DNA from: Ectothiorhodospira lacustris
GTDB lineage: Bacteria; Pseudomonadota; Gammaproteobacteria; Ectothiorhodospirales; Ectothiorhodospiraceae
Direction of reading: 5' to 3'
NCBI RefSeq assembly: GCF_022227845.1
Contig: NZ_JAJNQN010000023.1
Location: forward strand, 1 to 63,708
Length of the DNA: 63,708 nucleotides
Part shown: positions 18,616 to 30,024 of the stretch, one piece after another
Numbering within the stretch: position 1 is the first letter of the stretch
Layout: the number at the start of each line of letters is the position of its first letter
Notes under the pieces: model-generated
Told to the model about the DNA's origin: nothing
The model's database searches: none
What the model saw: only the letters and a program-made list of their open reading frames with translations
Made by a program: the position numbers and the translations under genes

Positions 18616-19843
18616 CAGCATCTCTGCAGATACCCTGGCCGACCTGCAGCCATTGCAGGAACTGGGAGAACAAGCCCGCCGCAGCCTGGCCAGCAAAGCC
18701 ACCGTGGCAACCCTAAAGGCGGGTACGCGGATCACCGCCGCAGAAGAAAACCGCTGGATGATCTACGCCCTGGAAGGACGCTTCACCTTCGTGGCCAGTG
18801 ACAAACCGACGCTGATCGAGGCAGGCAGCCCCCGGGCGAAGCAACCGCTGTTCAGCGGGCAAAACCTGCGGGATTTTGCGGTATGCGCCACGCAGGCTCA
18901 GATCCTGCGCATTGACCGCAACATGTACGAATCCCTCGGTCAGCAGCAGCGGGAGGCGAATTTCGAGGTGGAAGAAACCATCCTCAGCCCCACGGAAAGC
19001 GCCCTTTTCGCCAAGATCTACCAGAACATCGTCACCGGCCGCCTGGACCTGCCGGCCATGCCGGAGGTGGCCCTCAAGATCCAGGGGGCGATCAACGCCC
19101 CTGATGCCGATGCCTACCGGCTGTCGCGGATCATCCAGATGGATCTGGCCGTGACCGGCGGCCTGGTCAAGGCCGCCAACAGCGCCCTCTACGGCGGGGC
19201 AAGCCCGGTCGGCAGCGTGCGTGATGCCATCGTGAGACTGGGCTTTGACGTCACTCGCCAGCTGGTCATCAGCATCGCCATGAAACAGGTCTTCAGGACG
19301 GACGTACCCGGCCTGAAGCAACGGATGAAGGCACTCTGGGACCGCAGCGTCCATGTCTCCGCCCTGAGCTACGTGCTGGCCCGCCATACCCGGCGTTTCG
19401 ACCCGGAGCATGCCATGCTTGCAGGGCTGCTCTATCAGGTCGGCATGGTACCCCTGCTGGACCATATCGGGCGCAGGTATGGGGACATTACCGATACCGA
19501 GGTGGACAGCATCCTCACCCGCCTGCACCCGGTGGTGGGAGAACTGGTCATCAATTACTGGGGATTGGGTCCGGACATCTGCCTGGTGGTGCGGGAGTGC
19601 GGCAATCTGGATCGTAACGGTCACAGCACCCCGGATTACTGTGACGTCGTCCAGGTCGCCGACCTCTACCGCAGGGCCCATGACCGCAACGAAAGCGATA
19701 CCCCGCGCTATCACCAGGTATCCGCCTACGAAAAGCTGGGGCTCCCCGAGCCTGACGCCGATATGAAAATCGACGTCATCCGCGAAGCCGAGGAGGAAGT
19801 CCGCGAGGTCATGGATTTTTTCAAGGGTGTGGCCGTGGGCTGA
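18608..19843 (+). CDS. HDOD domain signalling protein (second of tandem pair)
   Basis: A 411-residue paralogue of the preceding gene: a cNMP-binding-like N-terminal region (AEENRWMIYALEGRFTFVA) followed by an HDOD domain with LPAMPEVALKI, NSALYGGASPVGSVRDAIVRLGF and ALWDRSVHVSALSYVLARH. The ATG at 18608 overlaps the upstream stop, implying coupled translation and perhaps a heteromeric complex. No output domain is fused, so any effect must act through protein contacts. Confidence 0.82.
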   Translation: MADSISADTLADLQPLQELGEQARRSLASKATVATLKAGTRITAAEENRWMIYALEGRFTFVASDKPTLIEAGSPRAKQPLFSGQNLRDFAVCATQAQILRIDRNMYESLGQQQREANFEVEETILSPTESALFAKIYQNIVTGRLDLPAMPEVALKIQGAINAPDADAYRLSRIIQMDLAVTGGLVKAANSALYGGASPVGSVRDAIVRLGFDVTRQLVISIAMKQVFRTDVPGLKQRMKALWDRSVHVSALSYVLARHTRRFDPEHAMLAGLLYQVGMVPLLDHIGRRYGDITDTEVDSILTRLHPVVGELVINYWGLGPDICLVVRECGNLDRNGHSTPDYCDVVQVADLYRRAHDRNESDTPRYHQVSAYEKLGLPEPDADMKIDVIREAEEEVREVMDFFKGVAVG

Positions 19844-19897
19844 AGCGGCCCCGAGCCCGTCACGCTCCCTCAGCCGTACAGGACGACAGGACACAGC

Positions 19898-20887
19898 ATG
19901 AGCCATACCCCTCATCGCCCAATCCAGGGTGAAAAGCTGCGCGCCGCCGACAAGGTGGCCCGCATCCCGGTCAAGGTGACCCCCACCACTCGGGTCCAGC
20001 GCAAGCCGCCCTGGATTCGGGCCCGCGCCCAGGGCGGCCCGGAGGTTCAGCGCCTCAAGCGCGTACTGCGGGACAGCCATCTGCACACCGTCTGCGAGGA
20101 AGCGGCCTGCCCCAACCTGGGGGAGTGCTTCGGCCACGGCACGGCCACCTTTATCATCATGGGGGACATCTGCACCCGGCGCTGCCCTTTCTGCGACGTG
20201 GCCCACGGCCGCCCCAACCCCCTGGATCCGGAAGAACCCGTGAATCTGGCCCGCACGGTGCAAGCCATGGGCCTGCGCTACGTGGTCATCACCTCGGTGG
20301 ACCGGGACGACCTGCGGGACGGGGGTGCCGCCCATTTCGTCGACTGTATCCGTGAAACCCGAGCCCTGTGCCCGGATACCCGCATCGAGACCCTGGTGCC
20401 GGACTTTCGCGGCCGCATGGAGATCGCCCTGGAGATCCTGGCTCAGACCCCACCGGATGTCTTCAACCATAACCTGGAGACCGTCCCGCGGCTCTACCGC
20501 CAGGTCCGGCCCGGTGCCGACTACGCCTGGTCCCTGGCACTGCTCAAGGCCTTCAAGGCCCGGCACCCGGACATCCCCACCAAATCGGGACTCATGCTGG
20601 GCCTGGGTGAGGATTCGGCGGAAGTGGAGGCCACGCTCAAGGACCTCAGGGACCATGACTGCGAGATGCTCACCCTGGGCCAGTACCTGCAGCCTTCCCG
20701 ACACCATCTGCCGGTGAGCCGGTTCGTCACCCCGGAGGAGTTCGATCGCCTGGCCGAAGCGGCCTACGCGCTGGGTTTCTCCCAGGTGGCCAGCGGCCCC
20801 ATGGTGCGCTCGTCCTATCATGCGGACCGGCAGGCGGCTGCCTATGGTCTGGATACCGGCACGCAGGCACAACCCGACCATGGATGA
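19898..20887 (+). CDS. lipA: Lipoyl synthase
   Basis: A 329-residue radical SAM lipoyl synthase, which inserts sulfur into octanoyl groups on lipoyl domains. Both clusters are visible: the auxiliary one from C66, C71 and C77 ([12 protein letters not shown]) and the SAM one from C92, C96 and C99 (CTRRCPFC). The C-terminal [10 protein letters not shown] with the auxiliary-cluster serine is intact. No lipB is adjacent, which is unusual for gammaproteobacteria. The lipoate-ligase/DUF116 fusion at 2589 is the only other lipoate-type gene in the window. It overlaps moeB by eight bases. Confidence 0.96.
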   Translation: MSHTPHRPIQGEKLRAADKVARIPVKVTPTTRVQRKPPWIRARAQGGPEVQRLKRVLRDSHLHTVCEEAACPNLGECFGHGTATFIIMGDICTRRCPFCDVAHGRPNPLDPEEPVNLARTVQAMGLRYVVITSVDRDDLRDGGAAHFVDCIRETRALCPDTRIETLVPDFRGRMEIALEILAQTPPDVFNHNLETVPRLYRQVRPGADYAWSLALLKAFKARHPDIPTKSGLMLGLGEDSAEVEATLKDLRDHDCEMLTLGQYLQPSRHHLPVSRFVTPEEFDRLAEAAYALGFSQVASGPMVRSSYHADRQAAAYGLDTGTQAQPDHG

Positions 20888-21626
20888 CGAGACCCTGCTG
20901 CGCTACAGCCGCCAGATCCTCCTGCCTCAGGTGGGCTACGAGGGTCAGGAACGGCTGGGGCGGTCCCATGCCCTGATCATCGGCCTGGGCGGTCTGGGCA
21001 GTCCCGTGGCCCTGTACCTGGCCGCCGCCGGCGTGGGCCGGCTCACCCTGGTGGATTTTGACCGGGTGGATCTGTCCAACCTGCAACGCCAGATCATTCA
21101 CCGCACGGACCGCATCGGCCGCTCCAAGGTGGTCTCGGCCGCAGAATCCATCACCGGGATCAATCCCCTGGTGCAGGTGACGTGCATCGATCAGGCGCTG
21201 GAAGGCGACGCCCTGGCGCGGGTCATGGACGGCGTGGATGTGGCGCTGGACTGCTCCGACAACTTTGCCACCCGCTTCGCGGTCAACCGGGCCTGTGTGG
21301 CCACGGGCACCCCGCTGGTGTCGGCGGCGGTGATCCGGCTGGAGGGACAACTGTCGGTGTTCGAACCCCGGGTGGCGGACAGCCCTTGCTACCAGTGTCT
21401 CTATGGGGAAGGCGATGAGGCCGCCGAGACCTGCAGCCGCAACGGGGTTCTGGCCAGTCTGCCGGGGGTGATGGGGTCGCTGCAGGCCACCGAGGCCCTG
21501 AAACTGCTGCTGGGCCTGCCCACGGTACGGGGACGGCTGTTGCTGCTGGATGCCCTGGTGATGGAGTGGCGCAGCATCCGGGTCAGGAAGGACCCGGGCT
21601 GCACCGTCTGCGGCGAGGGGGGGTGA
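20880..21626 (+). CDS. moeB: MoeB/ThiF-family adenylyltransferase
   Basis: A 248-residue E1-like enzyme that adenylates the C-terminus of a ubiquitin-like sulfur carrier (MoaD or ThiS). Visible are [12 protein letters not shown], the nucleotide loop [25 protein letters not shown] and two CxxC zinc pairs (CYQC and CTVC). MoeB and ThiF cannot be separated securely without neighbouring moa or thi genes, and none are present. It starts inside the end of lipA. Confidence 0.88.
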   Translation: MDDETLLRYSRQILLPQVGYEGQERLGRSHALIIGLGGLGSPVALYLAAAGVGRLTLVDFDRVDLSNLQRQIIHRTDRIGRSKVVSAAESITGINPLVQVTCIDQALEGDALARVMDGVDVALDCSDNFATRFAVNRACVATGTPLVSAAVIRLEGQLSVFEPRVADSPCYQCLYGEGDEAAETCSRNGVLASLPGVMGSLQATEALKLLLGLPTVRGRLLLLDALVMEWRSIRVRKDPGCTVCGEGG

Positions 21627-21653
21627 CGGGCTACCGCATCCCGCCGGTTGGCA

Positions 21654-21695
21654 CCTCTCCCCTCACCCCAACCCCGCTCCCCCAAGGGGAGAGGG
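21654..21695. repeat. CCTCTCCC/GGGAGAGG intergenic hairpin
   Basis: Arms CCTCTCCC (21654-21661) and GGGAGAGG (21687-21694) enclose a second tight hairpin CTCCCC-CAA-GGGGAG. This type of element is common between convergent genes in proteobacteria. It separates moeB from gatB and may end transcription from both sides, although no clear T-tract follows. Confidence 0.55.
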
Positions 21696-21766
21696 GCTTG
21701 ATCCTGGTTGAGGCGCCTGGGTGGCGTGACCATCCCTCTCTCCTGAGGGGGAAAGCTTTCCGCGAG

Positions 21767-23203
21767 TCAGGACAGCTTCTGCTTGAGCAACTCGTTCACC
21801 TGCGCAGGGTTGGCCTTGCCGCCGGTGCGTTTCATGACCTGCCCGACGAAGAAGCCGAATAGCTTGTCCTTGCCGCTGCGATACTGTTCCAGTTGGGAAG
21901 GATTCTCGGCAATCACTTGGTCGATCACCTGCTCGATGGCACCGGTATCGGTGATCTGCTTCAATCCCTTGCGTTCGATCACCTGGTCCGCATCACCCTC
22001 GCCGGCCCACATGGCCTCGAAGACCTCCTTGGCGATCTTGCCGGAGATGGTGTTGTCCTGAATCCGCAGCAGCAACCCGCCCAGCGCCTTGGCAGACACG
22101 GGGCTGTTGCCGATCTCACGGTTCTCCCGGTTGAGGGCACCGGTCAGTTCACCCATCACCCAGTTGGCTGCCAGCTTGGCCTGGCCTGACAGGGCGGCCG
22201 CCACCTGCTCGAAGTACTCGGCCATCTCGCGACTGGCGGTGAGTACCCCGGCGTCATAGGCAGACAGGCCGTACTCGTTCATGAAACGGTGCTTCTTCTC
22301 ATCCGGCAGTTCGGGCAGGGAAGCCCGGACCTGCTCGATGAAATCGGCCTGGATGTCCAGGGGCAACAAATCCGGGTCAGGGAAGTAACGGTAGTCATTG
22401 GCCTCTTCCTTGGAGCGCATGGAGCGGGTCTCTCCCTTGTCGGGATCGAACAGGCGGGTCTCCTGCACCACCGCACCGCCCCCTTCCAGGATGTCGATCT
22501 GGCGTTCCACCTCGTAGTTGATGGCGCGCTCCAGGAACCGGAAGGAGTTCAGATTCTTGATCTCGGCCCGGGTGCCGAGCTTGTCGGTGCCCTTGCGGCG
22601 GATGGAGACATTGGCGTCACAGCGGAAGGAACCTTCCTGCATGTTGCCGTCACAGATCTCCAGATAGCGCACCAGGGCATGGATCTTCTTCATGTAGGCC
22701 ACCGCCTCGCGGGCGCAGCGCATGTCCGGCTCGGAGACGATCTCCAGCAGCGGGGTGCCGGCACGGTTCAGGTCCACCCCGGTCATGCCGTGGTAGTCCT
22801 CGTGCAGACTCTTGCCCGCATCTTCTTCCAGGTGGGCCCGGGTGACGCCGATGGTGCGGGTCGCGCCGTCCTCCAACTCGATCTCCACCTGACCGCGACC
22901 GACCACGGGCAGCTCGTACTGGGAGATCTGGTAACCCTTGGGCAGATCCGGATAGAAGTAGTTCTTGCGGGCGAAGATCGAACGGGGCGCAATGGGCGCA
23001 CCGATGGCCAAGCCAAACTTGGCGGCCATGCGCACCACCTCCCGGTTCAGCACCGGCAGCACCCCAGGCAGCCCCAGATCCACCGCACAGGCCTGGGTAT
23101 TGGGCTCGGCCCCGTAGGCGGTGGAGGCGCCGGAAAAGATCTTGGACTTCGTGGACAGCTGGGCGTGGATTTCAAGCCCGATGACCGTTTCCCATTCCAT
23201 CAT
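21767..23203 (-). CDS. gatB: Asp/Glu-tRNA amidotransferase subunit B
   Basis: A 478-residue GatB, the tRNA-binding and kinase subunit of the GatCAB complex that turns Glu-tRNAGln (and/or Asp-tRNAAsn) into the amidated form. The start [23 protein letters not shown] and the C-terminal YqeY/tail domain are all present. It is last of the gatC-gatA-gatB operon on the minus strand, 26 bases after gatA. Two adjacent ATG codons are possible starts; the upstream one is used. Confidence 0.97.
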   Translation of the reverse strand: MMEWETVIGLEIHAQLSTKSKIFSGASTAYGAEPNTQACAVDLGLPGVLPVLNREVVRMAAKFGLAIGAPIAPRSIFARKNYFYPDLPKGYQISQYELPVVGRGQVEIELEDGATRTIGVTRAHLEEDAGKSLHEDYHGMTGVDLNRAGTPLLEIVSEPDMRCAREAVAYMKKIHALVRYLEICDGNMQEGSFRCDANVSIRRKGTDKLGTRAEIKNLNSFRFLERAINYEVERQIDILEGGGAVVQETRLFDPDKGETRSMRSKEEANDYRYFPDPDLLPLDIQADFIEQVRASLPELPDEKKHRFMNEYGLSAYDAGVLTASREMAEYFEQVAAALSGQAKLAANWVMGELTGALNRENREIGNSPVSAKALGGLLLRIQDNTISGKIAKEVFEAMWAGEGDADQVIERKGLKQITDTGAIEQVIDQVIAENPSQLEQYRSGKDKLFGFFVGQVMKRTGGKANPAQVNELLKQKLS

Positions 23204-23229
23204 TATGAGACCCCAGGTCTGCTAAACAG

Positions 23230-24684
23230 TTATTCAAAGCCCGCGGGGGCCATCTGATGCCACTCGGTACCCATCTGGTACTGGTGCGCCACCCCCAGCA
23301 GGCGAGCCTCGTCAAAGTAGTTGCCGATCAGCTGCATGCCCACGGGCAGTCCCTCTGCAAACCCGGCGGGCAGGGACATGGCCGGCAACCCGGCCAGGTT
23401 GACGGCGATGGTATAGATGTCCGACAGGTACATGGTCACCGGGTCGGCGGTCTTCTCGCCCAGACGGAACGCGGTGGTCGGCGTGGCAGGAGCCAGGATG
23501 ACGTCCACCTGCTCGAAGGCATTGCGGAAATCATCGGCGATCAAGCGTCGGATCTTCTGGGCCTTAAGATAATAGGCATCGAAATACCCCGCCGATAGGG
23601 CGTAGGTGCCCACCATGATGCGACGCTGCACCTCAGCCCCGAACCCTTCCCCCCGCGAACGCATGTAAAGATCCATCAGATCCTTGGGCGCCTCGCAACG
23701 GTGACCGTAGCGCACCCCGTCAAAGCGGGCCAGGTTGGAGGAACACTCCGCCGGCGCCACCACGTAGTAAACCGGCACCGACAGACCGGAGTGAGGCAGA
23801 TCCACGTCCACGAACTCGGCACCCAGCTTCCGGTAGAAATCAATCGCCTCATTGATCACGCGGGCCACGCCCGGATCCATGCCCTCGCCGAAAAACTCGC
23901 GGGGCAGACCGATCTTCAGGCCCCTGAGGGTGCTGTTGAGACAGGCATTGAAGTCTTCCGCCGGGCGCTCCAGGCTGGTGGAATCCCGCGCGTCGAAACC
24001 GGCCATGACGTTGAGCATCAGGCCGCAGTCCTCGGCGGTGCGGGCCATGGGACCCCCCTGGTCCAGACTGGAGGCAAAGGCGATCATGCCCCAGCGAGAG
24101 ACCCGTCCATAGGTGGGCTTGAGGCCGGTGATGCCGGTGAGGGCGGCCGGCTGACGGATGGAGCCGCCGGTATCGGTCCCCGTCGCCCCCGGGGCCAGAC
24201 GCGCCGCCACCGCGGCAGCGGAGCCGCCGGATGAACCGCCGGGCACCCGTTCGGTATCCCAGGGGTTGTTCACCGGACCATAGAAACTGGTTTCGTTGGA
24301 AGACCCCATGGCGAACTCATCCATGTTGGTCTTGCCGAGCACCGGGCAGCCGGCGGCCTTGAAGCGCTCCACCACCCCGGCATCATAGGGGGAGATGAAG
24401 TTGTCCAGCATGCGGGAGGCGCAGGAGGTGCGTACACCCTGGGTGCAGAAGATGTCCTTGTGAACGATGGGCACACCGGTCAACGGACCGGCCTCGCCCC
24501 GGACCCGGGCGTCGTCGGCAGCCCGGGCCGTCTCCAGGGCCTGCTCCGCCGTGACGGTGATCAGGCTGTTCAGACAGCCATCCAGGGATTCGATACGCCG
24601 CAGATAGTGCTCGGTGAGTTCAACACTGGACACTTCGCCGCCCCGGAGGGCCGTGGCGAGTTCAGCGATGGTCTTGTCGTGCAT
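23230..24684 (-). CDS. gatA: Asp/Glu-tRNA amidotransferase subunit A
   Basis: A 484-residue amidase-signature enzyme that releases ammonia from glutamine for GatB. The catalytic Lys-cisSer-Ser triad is visible: [18 protein letters not shown] and [12 protein letters not shown]. Full length. It lies 64 bases downstream of gatC. Confidence 0.97.
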   Translation of the reverse strand: MHDKTIAELATALRGGEVSSVELTEHYLRRIESLDGCLNSLITVTAEQALETARAADDARVRGEAGPLTGVPIVHKDIFCTQGVRTSCASRMLDNFISPYDAGVVERFKAAGCPVLGKTNMDEFAMGSSNETSFYGPVNNPWDTERVPGGSSGGSAAAVAARLAPGATGTDTGGSIRQPAALTGITGLKPTYGRVSRWGMIAFASSLDQGGPMARTAEDCGLMLNVMAGFDARDSTSLERPAEDFNACLNSTLRGLKIGLPREFFGEGMDPGVARVINEAIDFYRKLGAEFVDVDLPHSGLSVPVYYVVAPAECSSNLARFDGVRYGHRCEAPKDLMDLYMRSRGEGFGAEVQRRIMVGTYALSAGYFDAYYLKAQKIRRLIADDFRNAFEQVDVILAPATPTTAFRLGEKTADPVTMYLSDIYTIAVNLAGLPAMSLPAGFAEGLPVGMQLIGNYFDEARLLGVAHQYQMGTEWHQMAPAGFE

Positions 24685-24748
24685 GGGAAATTCCGTGTTT
24701 GGGGCCGTTGGACAGGTCAGGCGGGCGGCAGCGGGAGACCGTCCCTGA

Positions 24749-25036
24749 TCATTCTATGACCTTGGGTACCAGATAGAGGCCGTCTTCCACCGCCGGGGCG
24801 ATACGCTGGAAATGCGCCCGCTGATCCGACTCGGTGGGCGCATCGGACCGCAGGCGCTGAGACAGTTCCAGGGGGTGAGCCATGGGCTCGACACCCTCGG
24901 TATCCACACCGTCCATCTGCTCCACGAAGTCCAGGATGTCCGACAGGGTGCGGGCATAAATACCCAGGTCCTCTTCCTGCACGTTCAGACGTGCCAGATA
25001 AGCGATCTTCTTGACCTGTTCTTGTGACAGGGACAT
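24749..25036 (-). CDS. gatC: Asp/Glu-tRNA amidotransferase subunit C
   Basis: A 95-residue GatC, the small subunit that wraps GatA and GatB. The N-terminal [27 protein letters not shown] and C-terminal LYLVPKVIE are characteristic. First gene of gatCAB, divergent from mreB across a 127-base spacer. Confidence 0.95.
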   Translation of the reverse strand: MSLSQEQVKKIAYLARLNVQEEDLGIYARTLSDILDFVEQMDGVDTEGVEPMAHPLELSQRLRSDAPTESDQRAHFQRIAPAVEDGLYLVPKVIE

Positions 25037-25100
25037 GGCGCGCTCCGGAATGTTTTCCGATATTCGTTGTTAAGCCGATTAAAGTAGCATAGTCCATGCC

Positions 25101-26210
<1,110 letters not shown>

Positions 26211-26297
26211 CGCCGGTCACCGGCACTCACACAGACCCCCGCAACCGGGCGGCCCCTGGCGGGTCCGCCTCGTAGCACCCCATGGATTCATTGCCGC

Positions 26298-26313
26298 AGG
26301 AGGGCCTGCTATC
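26298..26313 (+). promoter_or_regulatory. Ribosome site deciding a non-standard mreC start
   Basis: AGGAGGG at 26298-26304 with a six-base spacer to ATC at 26311-26313. The spacing is optimal for this codon and for no standard start codon in the mreC frame. Confidence 0.6.
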
Positions 26314-27207
26314 AAACAGCCGCTCTTCAACCTGGGGCCGTCTCCCGCCTTCCGGCTGACGCTGTGCGTGATCCTGTCCCTGGTGATCATGACCCTGGAT
26401 CACCGCCACGACCATCTACAGCAGGCCAGAACCACCCTGGCCCTGCTGGTATATCCCGTGCAGTACCTGGCGGACCTGCCGGTACGGGCCGGCGACTGGT
26501 TGATGGAACAGTTTTCCACCCATCAGACCCTGATTGCCGAAAATCGCACCCTGCGTGAAGAGCAATTCAGGATGCGCAGCCTGTTGCTGCGCTTTGAGGC
26601 CCTGGAAACGGAAAATGCCCGCCTGCGGGAACTGCTGGACACCTCTTCGCGACTGCGGGAACAGGTGGTGATTGCCGAGCTGCTGTCCGTGGACCTGGAC
26701 CCCTTCCGGCAGCAGGTCCTGGTCAACAAGGGACATTTTCACGGTGTCTATACAGGACAACCGCTGATCAACGCCGCCGGCGTGGTGGGACAGATCCTGG
26801 AAGTCAATGCCGTGCACAGCGTCGCCCTGCTGATCTCGGACCCCAGCCATGCCCTGCCCGTCCAGGTCAATCGCACCGGCCTGCGCACGCTGGCGATCGG
26901 CACCGGCCATCCGGAGCGCCTGACGCTGCGATTCATCCCCCCCAGCGAAGACATCGAGCCCGGCGACATCATCAGCACCTCGGGGCTGGGCGGGCGTTTC
27001 CCCGCCGACTATCCGGTGGCGAAAATCACCCGGGTCGAACGTCCCTCCGGCGAACCCTTCGCCGTAGTGGAGGCACGCCCCATGGCCCGACTGGACCGGT
27101 CCCGGGAGGTGCTGCTGTTGTGGCCCGCCGACAGGGAAGGATCCACCGCGCCGACACCACCGGCGGAGTCAGACACCCCGGTAGCCACGGAGGAGGACCA
27201 TGGATAA
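26311..27207 (+). CDS. mreC: Rod shape-determining protein MreC (apparent ATC start)
   Basis: A 298-residue MreC: a short cytoplasmic N-terminus, one transmembrane helix (about 13-31), a coiled coil (about 65-105) and the periplasmic beta domain (GLGGRFPADYPVAKITRV). Homology to E. coli MreC begins exactly at residue 1 (xKQPLFNLGPSPAFRL against MKPIFSRGPSLQIRL). The corresponding codon is ATC at 26311, six bases after a perfect AGGAGGG (26298-26304). No ATG, GTG or TTG occurs in frame between the mreB stop and this point; the only other near-start is an ATT at 26290. An ATC start, or a base error, must be assumed. The gene overlaps mreD by eight bases. Confidence 0.9.
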   Translation: MKQPLFNLGPSPAFRLTLCVILSLVIMTLDHRHDHLQQARTTLALLVYPVQYLADLPVRAGDWLMEQFSTHQTLIAENRTLREEQFRMRSLLLRFEALETENARLRELLDTSSRLREQVVIAELLSVDLDPFRQQVLVNKGHFHGVYTGQPLINAAGVVGQILEVNAVHSVALLISDPSHALPVQVNRTGLRTLAIGTGHPERLTLRFIPPSEDIEPGDIISTSGLGGRFPADYPVAKITRVERPSGEPFAVVEARPMARLDRSREVLLLWPADREGSTAPTPPAESDTPVATEEDHG

Positions 27208-27691
27208 GCTCCGCGGTCTGCTATTGGTCATTCCGCTGACCATCCTTGCGGCCTTTGTACTGACCATCCTGCCGCTGCCGGACTGGGCCATCCACTGGCG
27301 TCCGGAATGGGTGGCCATGACGGTCATCTACTGGAACATGGCCCTGCCCCGGCGGGTGGGTGTCGGCACCGCCTGGATCCTCGGCCTGCTGCTGGATGTC
27401 ACCAAAGGGGCCCTGCTGGGCCAGCATGCCCTGGCCATGGCGCTGATCGCCTGGATCAGCATCCGTGTGCATCAGCGGATCCGGGTCTATCCCCTGTGGC
27501 AACAGGCCATCACCGTCGGCGCACTGCTGGCCCTGTTCAAGCTGATGGTCCTGTGGGTCTACGGCATCACGGGACACGCACCGGGCACCTGGCTGTACTG
27601 GGCCCCGGTGGCCGGCAGCATCTTGCTGTGGCCGCTGATCTTCGTGCTCCTGCGGCGAATCCGCCGCCGCTGGTGCCTGAGTCTGGCTTGA
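27200..27691 (+). CDS. mreD: Rod shape-determining protein MreD
   Basis: A 163-residue integral membrane protein with five to six hydrophobic segments, part of the MreBCD cell-elongation complex. LPDWAIHWRPEWVAMTVIYW and GLLLDVTKGALLGQHAL are typical MreD features. It begins inside the end of mreC and converges with the ChaN-like gene 10 bases downstream. Confidence 0.93.
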   Translation: MDKLRGLLLVIPLTILAAFVLTILPLPDWAIHWRPEWVAMTVIYWNMALPRRVGVGTAWILGLLLDVTKGALLGQHALAMALIAWISIRVHQRIRVYPLWQQAITVGALLALFKLMVLWVYGITGHAPGTWLYWAPVAGSILLWPLIFVLLRRIRRRWCLSLA

Positions 27692-27701
27692 GCAGACGCC
27701 G

Positions 27702-28661
27702 TCAGCCCGACCGCATCCGTTCCAGCTGTTCGCGAAAGTCGTCGCAGGGATCGGTGATGCGCAATCTCGGCGTGAACCAGACCCAGTGATGGGCCAGGGG
27801 CGAGGCGGGCTCATACTCAGTGATCGACGCAGATCCTTCCCTCACCTCCACAAAGGCGAGACTCAGCACCATCCGCTCCGGTACCTGACGCTGCAGGTAC
27901 AGGGGCACACCATGGTCCAGCCGGGCATGGCCGCTGCCGGCAATGAGGATGACCGGCCGCCCCGTAACCGATGCCATGCGCCGGGCCATGTAGGCATCCC
28001 GGGCGCGCTGAGCCTTGACCATGCCCGCCGCCCGAGACTCGGGCAGGTAGCCGCAGTGCCCCTCCAGAATGCGTCGGGTCAGGGCCGACAGGGCCGGCCC
28101 GGGCAATGGCTCGTCCAGTCCCAGCGCAGCCGGATTCTCATCAAGGACCTGGAAGCCCTCACGAGCCACCGCCAGGGCCGCGCCGCCGGAAAGGTTGCCC
28201 GCGATGATCGGCAGATCATGGTCCAGGGCATGCTGCACCAGGCCCCGGTATTCGTCCCAAGGCCATTGCCGCCCACTCACCCCGGCCCGTTCCGCCAGCA
28301 CATCCGCATCGCGTCCCCCCTCGGCCCGATAGGCATCGATGGCCGACTGATCCTCCAGGTCGAAGATCTCGAACACCAGGGCCGGCTCAAGATCGGTCAT
28401 GGCCTCCACCAGGATTTGTTGCAGGCGGTGATGATCCGGATTGCCATGGACCTCCCCCAGCAGCAGGAAATCCGCCCGGCGCAGATCGCCGATCAGATCC
28501 GTCTCGGCATCCCGGACCGGATCATGGTGAGACCAGCGCTGCCCCGCCAGGGGGTGACCCTGCAGATGGGGCGCCAGCCACTCCTGCCCGGACCATGACG
28601 GCAAGGGCAGGCACAGGGCGATGAACCACAGGGTACGGAACAACCATCGATGCAAAGACAT
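27702..28661 (-). CDS. ChaN-like exported protein (haem-iron uptake family)
   Basis: A 319-residue protein of the ChaN/EreA-like (DUF399) family, whose Campylobacter member binds haem. Residues 1-23 form a signal peptide (RWLFRTLWFIALCLPLPSWS) with no lipobox cysteine, so it is not evidently a lipoprotein. LLLGEVHGNPDHH, FEIFDLEDQSAIDAY and ILIAGSGHARLDHGVP are family landmarks, with several histidines that could serve as ligands. The ATG at 28661 gives the best signal peptide. Haem binding here is inferred from the family. Confidence 0.8.
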   Translation of the reverse strand: MSLHRWLFRTLWFIALCLPLPSWSGQEWLAPHLQGHPLAGQRWSHHDPVRDAETDLIGDLRRADFLLLGEVHGNPDHHRLQQILVEAMTDLEPALVFEIFDLEDQSAIDAYRAEGGRDADVLAERAGVSGRQWPWDEYRGLVQHALDHDLPIIAGNLSGGAALAVAREGFQVLDENPAALGLDEPLPGPALSALTRRILEGHCGYLPESRAAGMVKAQRARDAYMARRMASVTGRPVILIAGSGHARLDHGVPLYLQRQVPERMVLSLAFVEVREGSASITEYEPASPLAHHWVWFTPRLRITDPCDDFREQLERMRSG

Positions 28662-28793
28662 GGGCAGGATCCTTGTGCAACCGAGGGAAGGTCGCGTTGT
28701 CAACGGTATACTATCGCCCCGAAGGCCCGCCAGGCCAAGCCCACAGACCGGAGACAGCCACCCGCCCCTCCGGCAGGAGACCGTGACTCAGCC

Positions 28794-29939
28794 ATGGACC
28801 ATGCACGCTTTATCGATACCCCCGAGGCACTCGAAGCCCTTTGCCGCGAACTGGAAACCTGCTCGTGGCTTGCCCTGGATACGGAGTTCATCCGCGAAAA
28901 GACCTACTATCCCCAGCTCTGTCTGATCCAGGTTGCCACGCTGAACTTGGTGGCCTGTATCGATCCTCTGGTGTTGGAAGATCTGACACCGCTCACCCGG
29001 CTGCTCCAGCGGCCCGACCTGCTCAAGGTCCTGCATGCCGCAGGACAGGACCTGGAGATCTTCTACCATCGGGACGGGACCGTACCCGCGCCCATATTCG
29101 ACACCCAGGTGGCCGCTTCCCTGCTGGGACACGGCGACCAGATCGGCTACGGCAAGCTGATCCAGGCCGTGCTGCAGGTGGACCTGGAAAAGGGCCATTC
29201 CCGGACCGACTGGGCCCGGCGGCCCCTGGACCCTCAGCAACTGGCCTATGCCGCGGATGATGTCCGCTATCTGGCCCAGGCCTACCCGCTGATCCATGCC
29301 TCACTGGAGCGCAGCGGCCGCCTGTCCTGGCTGGAAGAGGACTTCCGGCGCCTCACCAACCCGGCCAGCTACGAACCCGCCCCGGACACCATGTGGCGCC
29401 GCCTCAAGGGTATCAACACCCTGCGCGGCGTCCAGCCGGCCATCGCCCGGGAGCTGGCGCGCTGGCGCGAGCAGGAGGCCATGCGGGCAGACCGCCCCCG
29501 CCGCTGGCTGCTGCAGGATGAGGTGATCCTGGACCTGGCTCGCCGCAAGCCCGCCACCCAGGCAGACTTGGAGCGTATCCGCGGCCTGCAGGAACAGACC
29601 CTGCGCCGTCACGGCCAAACCCTGCTGGACCTGGTACGGGCAGGCCTGGCGTGCCCACAGGAAGCATGGCCCGTACTGCCCCCCCGAGTCCAGCTGTCCC
29701 CTGCCCAGGAGGCCCTGGCGGACGTGGCCATGGGGCTGCTGCGCCATCAGGCCCAGCAAAACGATATCAGCCCAGCGGCCATCGCCACCCGCAAGGATGT
29801 GGAAAATTTGGTCGCCGGCGATCCCGAATGTGCCCTGCTCAAGGGCTGGCGTGCCCGCCTGGCAGGAAAGACCCTGCAGCAATGGTTGCAGGGAGAGCTG
29901 GCCATGGGGGTGAAATCGGGGCAATTGCATCTGGATTGA
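28794..29939 (+). CDS. rnd: Ribonuclease D
   Basis: A 381-residue 3'-5' exoribonuclease of the DEDD superfamily acting in tRNA and small RNA 3' processing. The exonuclease motifs DTEFIRE, HAAGQDLEIF and YAADDVRYL are intact, and two HRDC-type domains follow (about 205-380). The ATG at 28794 gives the usual length. It is divergent from the ChaN-like gene. Confidence 0.95.
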   Translation: MDHARFIDTPEALEALCRELETCSWLALDTEFIREKTYYPQLCLIQVATLNLVACIDPLVLEDLTPLTRLLQRPDLLKVLHAAGQDLEIFYHRDGTVPAPIFDTQVAASLLGHGDQIGYGKLIQAVLQVDLEKGHSRTDWARRPLDPQQLAYAADDVRYLAQAYPLIHASLERSGRLSWLEEDFRRLTNPASYEPAPDTMWRRLKGINTLRGVQPAIARELARWREQEAMRADRPRRWLLQDEVILDLARRKPATQADLERIRGLQEQTLRRHGQTLLDLVRAGLACPQEAWPVLPPRVQLSPAQEALADVAMGLLRHQAQQNDISPAAIATRKDVENLVAGDPECALLKGWRARLAGKTLQQWLQGELAMGVKSGQLHLD

Positions 29940-30024
29940 CGGGGTTCTTGAGTCCCGCAGGTGATCTATACGTGTCAGGCACGCTAAACTGGCACTTCAT
30001 TCAAAGACCTAGAGGACCGGCCTC

